A stretch of DNA of 64,000 nt from Moraxellaceae bacterium (GTDB lineage Bacteria; Pseudomonadota; Gammaproteobacteria; Pseudomonadales; Moraxellaceae). Each line of letters starts with the position of its first letter. Within the stretch, counting starts at the first letter, position 1. The stretch lies in the NCBI GenBank assembly GCA_030646295.1, contig JAUSND010000016.1, positions 248,001-312,000 on the forward strand, written 5' to 3'. Below the pieces are notes generated by a model. It did no database searches, had not been told where the DNA came from, and worked only from the letters and a program-made list of their open reading frames with translations. This document shows positions 56,730 through 64,000 of this stretch, piece after piece. The position numbers and the translations under genes are program-made.

Positions 56730-57057
56730 AATCCAGATCGGGGTTGTTCTGCATGATTTCCGTCAGCTCGTCCTTTTCCTCAACTTTTTGTGAGAGCACC
56801 TCTTTCACAAACTGCAGATAGACCGTGTAGACCTGTTTGCTGCCATCGTCACGGGTCACCACGAAAAAGGGGGCGCGATCCACATTCAGCTCGGCAGCCA
56901 GCAGCATGCCGTCAGACCCCGGGTCGCGTTCGTCAGCAATCAGGATTTCATCCATCCGCCGGAGCTGATCTTCCTTCTCCATGCGCTCCAGCACTTCGCC
57001 ACACTTCTTGCAAGGTGAGCCATCGCGAAGGATTTTTTTCACCATCGTAATTTTCAT
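56722..57057 (-). CDS. Small thioredoxin-like protein with CxxC, between cysB and cysH
   Basis: A 111-residue protein with CxxC near the N-terminus (DGSPCKKCGEVLERM) and a glutaredoxin-like fold pattern including APFFVVTRDDGS, where the proline may be the cis-Pro of thioredoxin folds. A gene of this kind sits between cysB and cysH in P. aeruginosa. It starts 28 bases after cysH ends, so it is probably in its operon and might supply electrons to CysH; that role is inference. The start MKITMVKKIL is preceded by GGAG. Confidence 0.75.
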
Positions 57058-57085
57058 GCATGTACTCCGGCGGAAACAGGTTCAG

Positions 57086-57811
57086 TTATTTGCTTGGTGC
57101 GACATGCAGCCCGCATTCTTTCTTGGTTGACTCTTCCCACCACCAGCGGCCTTCCCGCTCGTGCTGGCCGGGCAGGGTGGGGCGAGTGCAAGGCTCGCAG
57201 CCAATGCTGACAAAGCCTTTCTCATGCAGCTCGTTGTAAGGGATATCAAAGGCACGAATATAGGCCCAGACATCCTCTGAACTCCAGTTTGCCAACGGAT
57301 TGAACTTCGCCAGCAGGCGTTCAGGCGAAGAGAAAGCCTTGTCAGTCTGGGCAACCGGTACTGCCATGCGGGTGCCAGGACTCTGGTCCTTGCGCTGGCC
57401 AGTAACCCAGGCATCAAGCGTCGCCAGCTTCTTGCGCAGGGGGCCGACCTTGCGAATGGCACAGCATTCCTGATGCGTATCCTGGTAAAAGCTGAACAGC
57501 CCTTTTTCGTTCACCATCTTTTCCACGGCCACCGGGTCCGGGAAGCAGACCTCAATGCTGACGCCGTAGTGGGTGCGAACCTTCTCTATAAAACGATAGG
57601 TCTCGGCATGCAGGCGACCGGTATCCAGCGTAAAAACACGAAATGGAAGGCCTGACTTCACTGCCATGTCGATAAGCACTACATCCTCTGCACCACTGAA
57701 CGAGATGCCGATATTGCTGAAACTGCTCAGTGCATGCTTCAGGATTTCCTGAGGGGTCTTGTGGTCGAGCTCGGTAGCCCAGCCAGTCAGGGTGCTTTCA
57801 GTAATAGCCAT
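57086..57811 (-). CDS. cysH: Adenylyl-sulfate (APS) reductase, CysH assimilatory form
   Basis: Reduces activated sulfate to sulfite, 241 residues. The [11 protein letters not shown]-loop, DTGRLHAET and the redox Cys in KKECGLH are present. The two Cys pairs ECCAIRK and GCEPCTRP, which bind a [4Fe-4S] cluster, mark the APS-using type of Pseudomonas rather than the cluster-free PAPS reductase of E. coli. [10 protein letters not shown] at 57811 is preferred because GGA lies upstream; the track ATG at 57850 adds 13 codons and lacks a ribosome site. Neighbours cysB and the CxxC protein fit sulfur assimilation. Confidence 0.94.
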   Translation of the reverse strand: MAITESTLTGWATELDHKTPQEILKHALSSFSNIGISFSGAEDVVLIDMAVKSGLPFRVFTLDTGRLHAETYRFIEKVRTHYGVSIEVCFPDPVAVEKMVNEKGLFSFYQDTHQECCAIRKVGPLRKKLATLDAWVTGQRKDQSPGTRMAVPVAQTDKAFSSPERLLAKFNPLANWSSEDVWAYIRAFDIPYNELHEKGFVSIGCEPCTRPTLPGQHEREGRWWWEESTKKECGLHVAPSK

Positions 57812-58049
57812 CGCAGTGTCCGTAATGTCCAGCGACCGTCGTGCAGTCATGGGGAGAGGGGTGAATGCCCCGGTGCCGAGGCCGGGTCTTCATGAGGTTG
57901 GGGATTGTATCAGAAGGTTTTGGCTGCCCTATAGATGAAGACGCTCCATGCATATTCTGAAAAGGCATCCACGCGCCCGGATTGCCTCCTCTTGCCCTAA
58001 CCGGTAGAGTTGCGCGGTTTTTTAAACCGTCAATTCTCAGGGGTGTGTC

Positions 58050-58664
58050 ATGGAAATCGTCTGTCTGGATCTGGAAGGTGTGTTGGTACCGGAGATCTGG
58101 ATCAACTTTGCCAAGCGCACCGGCATCAAGGAACTGGAGGCCACCACCCGCGACATCCCTGACTATGATGTGCTGATGAAGCAGCGCCTGCGCATCCTTG
58201 ATGAGCACAAGCTGGGCCTGAACGACATTCAGGCCGTGATTGCCGAGATGGGGCCTCTGCCCGGTGCCCGTGATTTTGTGGAGTGGGTGCGTGAGCATTT
58301 CCAGCTCATCATCCTTTCTGACACATTCTACGAGTTTGCACATCCCCTGATGCGTCAGCTGGGCTGGCCTACCATCATGTGCCACAAGCTGGACGTGAGT
58401 GCCGAAGGCCGTATCACCAATTACCTGCTGCGCCAGCCTGACCAGAAGCGCATGGCGGTCAAGTCCCTGCATGCCCTCAACTACAAGGTGGTGGCGGCGG
58501 GTGATTCCTACAATGACACCGGCATGCTGTCCGAGGCCGACAAGGGGATTCTGTTTGATGCCCCGGCCAATGTGATTCGCGAGTTTCCCCAGTTTCCGGT
58601 CACGACCAGCTATGAAGAGCTCAAGAATGAAATCCGTGCCTGGACACCTCGGCAGATTGGCTGA
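58050..58664 (+). CDS. thrH: Phosphoserine phosphatase / homoserine phosphotransferase ThrH
   Basis: A 204-residue HAD-superfamily enzyme. Motif 1 is CLDLEGVLVPEIW (ThrH variant), motif 2 ILSDTFYEF and motif 3 with AAGDSYNDTGMLSEAD. In P. aeruginosa ThrH can transfer phosphate from phosphoserine to homoserine, joining serine and threonine synthesis. It is divergent from cysH, as in P. aeruginosa (cysH-thrH neighbours), and appears monocistronic. Confidence 0.94.
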   Translation: MEIVCLDLEGVLVPEIWINFAKRTGIKELEATTRDIPDYDVLMKQRLRILDEHKLGLNDIQAVIAEMGPLPGARDFVEWVREHFQLIILSDTFYEFAHPLMRQLGWPTIMCHKLDVSAEGRITNYLLRQPDQKRMAVKSLHALNYKVVAAGDSYNDTGMLSEADKGILFDAPANVIREFPQFPVTTSYEELKNEIRAWTPRQIG

Positions 58665-59005
58665 TGCCTGCACGGTAGCTTTGTAGTTTTTTGTACTTCC
58701 CGTGGCATGCATCGCATGTCATGGGCTTGTTTAAAATAATAATAAAAACAAATGGTTAGCGGATGTCATGCGCCAGGCGGTTGCCAAAACAGGCTGAATG
58801 GCACAGTGGGCTGACCTGAAAGTCGATGCCTGCACTTGTGTCTTGACCCCATTCCAGCCTATAAGGCATGAAGTGAAATGAGTGTCATCTGCCTGCAGGG
58901 GGCGTAATCAAGTACGGTTCCTGTGTTTTCGCAGAACGGATAGACCTCTTAAAAGAATAAAAAAACAGCCAAAAGGGACATTAAAATCAACCCTTTGGAG
59001 TGCAA
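58665..59005. other. Intergenic region before the secreted-protein cluster
   Basis: 341 bases without a gene. It contains an A/T-rich stretch (TTTAAAATAATAATAAAAAC at about 58719), a possible promoter TTGTGT-N18-TATAAG (58836-58865) and a purine-rich leader ending in GGAG 5 bases before the first ATG. No terminator for thrH with a clear stem was found. Confidence 0.5.
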
Positions 59006-60313
59006 ATGAAAGTCGAAACCCGGAAACCCGTTAACCTGTTGCCATCATTTGGCAAGGCTGCCATTCGCAATTCGCGGATCGGTGTCTTGCTGACGTCCAT
59101 GGCTATTGCATTCAGCGCTCCAGCTTTCGGCATGGAAGAGCTGGCTGAGGATGACCTGCGTGTTGCTACAGGCGAGGGTATTGCCCTTGCGCTGGACAAC
59201 TTCAGTTTTCGCATGGCACCCACCAGTTACATTGAAATGACGGGTTCTACGCCGTCAGGTGCCGCTGCAACGGCAGGCTGGAAGCGTGGCGACCTGCGCT
59301 GGTATGGCCTTTCCATGACGGGTGGTGATACGTCATCGGGTGCTGATTGGTATGCCCCTACAGGTGGCGGCTGTACTCCGGGTACGGACGGTCTCGGTTG
59401 CTCGATGGGTACGGGTGCCATTAAGGATTTTGCGTCGGTATACAATCCCTATCTCATTCGTGTTTTCCAGTACGCCGGTTATAACTACCAGGGTACCTGT
59501 CTGGGGACGGTGGTTTCCGGTGCATGTTCAACAGTGACAGCGGCATCACCAACCGTGTATGAGTTTATCGGCCCCAGCAAGGGCGATGCATGGCGCTGGG
59601 CTTTCTGGGGGCAGCTGGATGTCGCTCAGGGGGGCGCTCTTGCAGATCAGGGCTACCTGCAGAGCCAGACGATCATTCGTGGCAAGAACTCTACTCTTGA
59701 CGGCAAGTCGACCAAGCTTCAACTGCTGCAAACGCCAACGACTGTGGTGTCTGAGCAATCGTTGAGCCTTGTCTATCAAAGCCGTCTCTCCGGTGACTTC
59801 CGTTTCTCGCTGGGTCAGAAAGCCGTTGGTACCGAGGCGCGTAATAACGTGCCCGACTTCAATGACACTGAAGGTTTGTACTTCAAGAACGTGGATGCAT
59901 TCCTGCCACTGGGGCAACTGAACTATCAGACCATGGTGTTCAGAAGCGCGCCGGCCCTGGATGGCAACTTCATTCTGGAGCTTACTGCCATTCCCAACGT
60001 GGCGGCGGTGTACAACTCGTTTTACTGCGGTACCAACACATGTGCCACAACGACGTTCCAGGGTGGCAAGGTTGGTTCTACCGGCGCAATCCTGACTTCT
60101 GATGTGGTCAATTCGGTCGCCAACCCAGAGACTCATGGTTATGTCCGCTGGGGCACCACAACCGGTGCAGCACCTGTTGAGGGCTCTGCAGATACCACCA
60201 ATGGCATCTACTTCAAGGATAACGCCGGTACAGCTGTCAATATTGGCCGTGCCAAAATAGAAGGCATGATGATCCAGCAGTTAAAGTTAACCAGTCTGGG
60301 GGCGGGCACATGA
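59006..60313 (+). CDS. Secreted protein of unknown function, DUF6160-like, first of cluster
   Basis: A 435-residue exported protein. The signal peptide is long, with about 24 charged or polar residues before the hydrophobic core (IGVLLTSMAIAFSAPAFG). Next comes MEELAEDDLRVATGEGIALALDNF, a variant of the motif found in the next three genes. The rest is rich in Gly, Thr, Ala and aromatic residues (beta-rich pattern) with several Cys (GGCTPGTDGLGCS, YCGTNTCATT). It lacks a transmembrane segment and a recognised catalytic motif. It ends in a segment IGRAKIEGMMIQQLKLTS. Similar regions occur in proteins annotated DUF6160; function unknown. Its stop overlaps the next start. GGAG precedes ATG 59006; track start 59000 is GTG. 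Confidence 0.75.
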   Translation: MKVETRKPVNLLPSFGKAAIRNSRIGVLLTSMAIAFSAPAFGMEELAEDDLRVATGEGIALALDNFSFRMAPTSYIEMTGSTPSGAAATAGWKRGDLRWYGLSMTGGDTSSGADWYAPTGGGCTPGTDGLGCSMGTGAIKDFASVYNPYLIRVFQYAGYNYQGTCLGTVVSGACSTVTAASPTVYEFIGPSKGDAWRWAFWGQLDVAQGGALADQGYLQSQTIIRGKNSTLDGKSTKLQLLQTPTTVVSEQSLSLVYQSRLSGDFRFSLGQKAVGTEARNNVPDFNDTEGLYFKNVDAFLPLGQLNYQTMVFRSAPALDGNFILELTAIPNVAAVYNSFYCGTNTCATTTFQGGKVGSTGAILTSDVVNSVANPETHGYVRWGTTTGAAPVEGSADTTNGIYFKDNAGTAVNIGRAKIEGMMIQQLKLTSLGAGT

Positions 60314-60993
60314 ACATGAACATGAGCAAATGGTTGCTTGCCGGTCTTCTGGGTTTCTCTGTGCATGCCAGCGCACTTGAGGCATTGCAGGATGGTGATT
60401 TGTCCGATGTTTCCGGGCAACAGGGAATAGCTATCGGTCTTGAGTATGGTGTGAACACGGATGCCAATGGCGCACCGCTGGCCAGTCTGGGTAATTGTAG
60501 TGCTGCGGGTGCATCTCCTTGCCGCTTTGCCTGGAAGATTGCCCAGCGCAATGCCAATGGCGGGGAGTGGACGGTATTCAAGGACTCCTACATGAGCCTG
60601 AAAATTCCGGCCCTGAACATTGGCGTAAAACCGACCATGGGAAGTGTTGCGTCCAACACCGGTTATTTTGACCTGACACGCTTCCAGAGCGAGACGGGTA
60701 CCTGCCTCTTGCCGGTGACCTGCGATACGGCAGGCATCAACACGCTGCCGGCCATGTGGCTGTTTTATCCGGCAGTCACTGTTGGCTACAACGCGACAAC
60801 CGGTGTCAGCTCCGGCTATACCAGCGTTCAGTTCGGTATGACGATTGGCCGTATGTCGATGGAGTATGGTGCAACGGGCTATAACCTGAATGCAGCAACT
60901 GGCTCTTTCCTCTCGGCCAAGATTGCGGATAACAACAATGCAAATTTTGCCGGTATTGCCTTCCAGGGCAATGCACTGATTTACGGCTTCTGA
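60310..60993 (+). CDS. Secreted protein of unknown function, second of cluster
   Basis: A 227-residue exported protein with signal peptide MSKWLLAGLLGFSVHASA and immediately after it LEALQDGDLSDVSGQQGIAIGLEYG, the cluster motif. The remainder is Gly/Thr/Asn-rich with predicted beta strands and two Cys pairs (GNCSAAGASPCR, CLLPVTCD). It is smaller than its neighbours but of the same style. The start overlaps the previous stop as ATGA, indicating translational coupling and a joint function; the three near ATGs (MNMNM) leave the exact start open. Confidence 0.75.
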   Translation: MNMNMSKWLLAGLLGFSVHASALEALQDGDLSDVSGQQGIAIGLEYGVNTDANGAPLASLGNCSAAGASPCRFAWKIAQRNANGGEWTVFKDSYMSLKIPALNIGVKPTMGSVASNTGYFDLTRFQSETGTCLLPVTCDTAGINTLPAMWLFYPAVTVGYNATTGVSSGYTSVQFGMTIGRMSMEYGATGYNLNAATGSFLSAKIADNNNANFAGIAFQGNALIYGF

Positions 60994-61062
60994 GTGCAGG
61001 CATGACCGGTTTAAGGTTGTGCGCCGATATCAACGCCAGATATGCAGAAAAGTGAAAAAGCC

Positions 61063-62340
61063 ATGAAAAACAAATATTACAACAGACTCCGCTGGTTGCT
61101 GCTTCCCGCCTTGTTGGCAGCCTCGGGCTTTCTGGCCGCCGGCATGACATCTCTGGATGATGCCGAGCTTTCTGATGTGAACGGTCAGGCCCTGTTCATG
61201 GCGACCAAGCAGACGAATGGCGCGCATAATTTTTATCGCATGGGTTTTGATGCCCAACTGGATCTGAACGTCAATATTGCCGAGTTGAAACTGGGTGAAA
61301 CCACTACCGGTGTTGATCTCTGGGCGAAGAATCTGGCTTTGGGGTGTACGGCCAATGCCTCCAATGTGTGTGTTGATTCGGCCTCTGCCACACAGTTGCG
61401 CCCATTTACGCTGCTCCGTCCGTTTATCCAGATTGCGGTCAAGAATGATACCAATCGTGCTACCCGTGAGGTCGTTGGCTTTCGTCTGGGGGCAGAAAAT
61501 GCCTCTGGCCCGATGAGTATCGGTAACTTTGAAAGCTTCAGTGGTTACCTTACGGCAACGGCCAATATTGAAATGCAGGAGCAGGGCAAAGGACGAAATC
61601 CGGATGATGTGGCAGTGACCTGCGGCCCGACAACAGCTCCGTGCCCGCGTCCGGGGGATGATTTAGGAAATAATGGTGTTAATACTTTCGGGCTAAATGA
61701 GCCCTTGCGTGCTTTGGGCCTGAATAACGATCAGGCCTGTCTGTTGAGTATTTGCGCACAGTTCAGGGATCTTACGGCCAACTACGATGCAGTGGCCAGA
61801 AACAATCTGCCGGTTGTTCTGAGTGGCCGTCGCCAGACCCAGGCATTTATCCAGAATGCCCGTCTGTCCGAGGCAGTGGACTCCATCACGGGGTCCATGG
61901 GCATTTCGCGCAGTAACTCGGCACTGTCTGCGGGCCTGATCAACGTCATCCTGCCGATTCTGGCCGGCCAGGTGGGTGACAAGATCAAGTCGCAGCTGGC
62001 AACCGGTCTTGGCACAACGGTTGCCAATCTGAATACCTACCAGATTCCCTACAATGTGCAAAACCTGCACAGTGCCGAAGTGAACTCAACGCTCTTTGGC
62101 TTGTCCTTTCAGAAAGAGGCCGGGGTGCAGTATCCGGGCTATGCAATCGGTATGCAGAAGGGCTGGAGCATGTACCTTCCAAATGCATTCACCCTGACGG
62201 TTTCGCAGCCGACCACACAGTTTGTGAGTAACATCATGTCGGGTGCTGCGGCTGCCGGTAATATCATCGGGTTGCCTACGGCAGTTGGTGGCGGCGGCAG
62301 GGTGTATGACAATTGCTGGGGCACGGCGGTTTTTTGTTGA
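61063..62340 (+). CDS. Secreted protein of unknown function, third of cluster
   Basis: A 425-residue exported protein. Signal peptide RLRWLLLPALLAASGFLAAG is followed by MTSLDDAELSDVNGQALFMATKQ, again the cluster motif. The body has a mixed Ala/Asn/Gly-rich composition and a hydrophobic C-terminal half (INVILPILAGQVGDKIKSQLATGLG). Cysteines occur in pairs (LGCTANASNVC, TCGPTTAPCP, CLLSIC). It ends in GRVYDNCWGTAVFC. No enzymatic motif is recognised. Start ATG 61063 is chosen because it gives a standard signal peptide; the track start at 61042 is also possible. Confidence 0.75.
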   Translation: MKNKYYNRLRWLLLPALLAASGFLAAGMTSLDDAELSDVNGQALFMATKQTNGAHNFYRMGFDAQLDLNVNIAELKLGETTTGVDLWAKNLALGCTANASNVCVDSASATQLRPFTLLRPFIQIAVKNDTNRATREVVGFRLGAENASGPMSIGNFESFSGYLTATANIEMQEQGKGRNPDDVAVTCGPTTAPCPRPGDDLGNNGVNTFGLNEPLRALGLNNDQACLLSICAQFRDLTANYDAVARNNLPVVLSGRRQTQAFIQNARLSEAVDSITGSMGISRSNSALSAGLINVILPILAGQVGDKIKSQLATGLGTTVANLNTYQIPYNVQNLHSAEVNSTLFGLSFQKEAGVQYPGYAIGMQKGWSMYLPNAFTLTVSQPTTQFVSNIMSGAAAAGNIIGLPTAVGGGGRVYDNCWGTAVFC

Positions 62341-62393
62341 ATGTCGCCTTTACAGACTGAAAAGTGGAACGACCAGATTATCGAGCGTGGCGT

Positions 62394-64000
62394 ATGCATA
62401 AAATAAAAATGAAAGCATTGGCGCTGGCAATCCTGTTGTCAGGTGGCATTGCACATCCGGTACTGGCACTGGATGACATCACCGATGGCGAGCTTGCCGA
62501 TATTTCCGGTCAGGATGGCTTGTCACTCAGCTTCACCGATCCGCCAGCCGGGGTTCAGGCAAATACAATCCAGTGGCAAACCACGCCCACCAATGGTCTT
62601 GAGCTTGGTTCAGCGGCCACGCCGGTGAATCTCAAACGCATAGATACCTCACGCCCCTTGATCAATGCCCATCTTGATGCCGGCTCCGATGGCACCACTC
62701 CATGGGTGTCACTGAATACGGACTGGGCCAATTCACGTCTGGATATCGGCTCGATTGGCCTGACGGGCGTCAGCGGCAGCTTTGGCCGTTATGTGATTGA
62801 TGCGGCAGGCACCTTCAGTGTGCGCAATGCGGGTGGCATTCTTAACGTCAACAGTGCTACCTGGGGTGCAGGCACAACAATCAACATTGGTGGGGTGAAT
62901 CCCGCCTTGTGGACGCCAGGCACTCTGGGCGCCTCGACTCCTGGTCAGATCTACTGGCGGCAGGGAACGTCCGAGTTGAGTATGGGTGACTACACCTTTT
63001 TCTTTGACATGACGGATGGGCGTATTGGCGTTGACAACAATGGTTTGCTTGTCCAGAGCAAGCCAGGCTCTAAAATCAAATTCGCCTTGTCGCTCGATTT
63101 CACCTATGACGCCACCGGTACGTCTCCCTTTGCAATTACGGGAGCGGACAAATCAATGCTGTACTGGGGCTGGCGCGGGCACCAGACGGACTTTACTCTT
63201 CGGCTGAATGGCAAGGGTCGTGTAAAGGATGATAATACTGGCAACCTGAACGGCTTGGGCGCTTCTCTGGCGTTCAATTATGACCCCGATTTTGTCTGGA
63301 TCATTGGTGAGGGCGGTACCAATCCGTTCAAGATCGAGTTTGGTAACTGGACGCTGCTGCCGGGTAATACGCTGGCATATAACCTGCCATCCGTGACACT
63401 GGATCAGCTTGATGTCGGGCAAGGGGTTGCAGGTCTGTGCTGGGGTCAGAACACGATTAGTGCAACTGCCAACGGCACGTGTACAGGATCCGGAACAGGT
63501 TCTGCAGCTAGCAACTTTGCCGCACAACCAATCAAGGTTCGTGCAGCGGCAGATGCCAAGGCACTGGCCCTTGGTGTTCGCGACATGACTCTTTCGGCAT
63601 ACTCATCAACAGTCGACCTGATTGATCGTACGTCCAATGCCGCCAAGGCTCCACAGCGCTATAACTGGGCACTGATTTATACGTTCGCCAATCTGGATGC
63701 CGACATCATCGTGACGCCGGTCGCAAGCAGTGACCGCATGCGGCTTGATCTGGCGCTGACAACCCAGACTCTGGAGACCGGCGACACCAATCGCTGGCAG
63801 AAAGGCACCAACTTCATGATTGGTGATACTGATACAGGGGTGAATCAGGGCATAGGCTTGATAGGCGCTGATGTTCTGATGGCAGTCCGTAATGGCACGT
63901 TGGGCCAGACAGCGAGTGGCATCAAGTTTGATTCTCCCCAGGTGCGTTACCAGTTGCGCGGGATGATTGCTGGCGGTGCTATTCCCGCTATGCCTGTCAT
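62394..64000 (+). CDS. Secreted protein of unknown function, fourth of cluster (partial, runs off the window)
   Basis: An open reading frame without a stop from 62394 to the end of the window (over 530 codons), not listed in the track because it is incomplete. It starts MHKIKMKALALAILLSGGIAHPVLA (signal peptide), followed by LDDITDGELADISGQDGLSLSFTD, the cluster motif. The rest is a beta-rich, Gly/Thr/Asn-rich sequence with repeated W-containing motifs (LYWGWRGHQTDFTLRL; FGNWTLLPGNTLAYNL). The second ATG at 62409 is an alternative start. The C-terminal end is unknown. Confidence 0.75.
   Translation, partial: MHKIKMKALALAILLSGGIAHPVLALDDITDGELADISGQDGLSLSFTDPPAGVQANTIQWQTTPTNGLELGSAATPVNLKRIDTSRPLINAHLDAGSDGTTPWVSLNTDWANSRLDIGSIGLTGVSGSFGRYVIDAAGTFSVRNAGGILNVNSATWGAGTTINIGGVNPALWTPGTLGASTPGQIYWRQGTSELSMGDYTFFFDMTDGRIGVDNNGLLVQSKPGSKIKFALSLDFTYDATGTSPFAITGADKSMLYWGWRGHQTDFTLRLNGKGRVKDDNTGNLNGLGASLAFNYDPDFVWIIGEGGTNPFKIEFGNWTLLPGNTLAYNLPSVTLDQLDVGQGVAGLCWGQNTISATANGTCTGSGTGSAASNFAAQPIKVRAAADAKALALGVRDMTLSAYSSTVDLIDRTSNAAKAPQRYNWALIYTFANLDADIIVTPVASSDRMRLDLALTTQTLETGDTNRWQKGTNFMIGDTDTGVNQGIGLIGADVLMAVRNGTLGQTASGIKFDSPQVRYQLRGMIAGGAIPAMPV

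Noticed and set aside
60310-62340. Bacteriocin precursor genes
   Set aside because: The leader-like motif follows a Sec signal peptide, the proteins are large (227-435 residues), and no ABC-peptidase or immunity gene is present in the window.

Overview
The window is a stretch of gammaproteobacterial chromosome, almost certainly from the order Pseudomonadales. Long runs follow the gene order I know from Pseudomonas aeruginosa: lpxH-ppiB-glnS-cysS-folD-tRNAs-tig-clpP-clpX-lon-hupB-ppiD, then a yej-type ABC transporter, mltD-gloB-methyltransferase-rnhA-dnaQ, fimL-nudC-sohB, and DUF2970-metH. A second block, cysB-CxxC protein-cysH-thrH, is also conserved there. Further hints are a LipA/Lif lipase pair, a RegB/RegA (RoxS/RoxR) pair, a FimL homologue and REP-like repeats. 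The cluster of secreted proteins at the right end resembles DUF6160-type families that I associate with Moraxellaceae and related marine groups, so a lineage near Moraxellaceae or Perlucidibaca is possible. The genus cannot be fixed from this sequence.

Layout. 0-4.7 kb: yebC and aspS (minus), a nucleoid protein with a lysine/alanine/proline-rich tail, a small acidic protein and sodB. 4.7-7.8 kb: the redox two-component system regB-regA, greB and a DedA-family gene. 7.8-14.5 kb: a DUF523/DUF1722 protein, a long acetyl-CoA hydrolase/transferase, a lipid acyltransferase with a flavodoxin-like protein, miaE, and a Y-family polymerase under an apparent LexA box. 14.5-17 kb: lipase and its foldase, with a candidate sigma-54 promoter. 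17-25.7 kb: lpxH, ppiB, glnS, cysS, a class II glutamine amidotransferase, a CorC-type protein, folD and four tRNAs (Pro, Arg, His, Lys). 25.7-34.4 kb: the protein-quality-control block tig, clpP, clpX, lon, hupB, ppiD. 34.4-42.8 kb: fabI, yejABEF-type peptide importer and mltD. 42.9-49.5 kb: gloB, methyltransferase, rnhA, dnaQ, fimL, nudC, sohB. 49.5-58.7 kb: DUF2970 protein, metH, nfuA, DAHP synthase, cysB, a CxxC protein, cysH and thrH. 58.7-64 kb: four tandem secreted proteins of unknown function; the last runs off the window.

Most of the window is ordinary housekeeping DNA. The part that looks least described is the right-hand cluster, where four otherwise dissimilar exported proteins carry the same short motif (D-x-[ED]-L-x-D-[VI]-x-G-Q) just after the signal peptide. 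Other points of interest are regulatory: a LexA box inside the polymerase leader, a -24/-12 promoter with an upstream dyad at lipA, an IscR-like site at nfuA, a terminator-like hairpin between lipA and lif, and a REP pair after nfuA. I saw no CRISPR array, insertion sequence, prophage or rRNA. All start codons were chosen by reading the sequence and none was checked by a database search.
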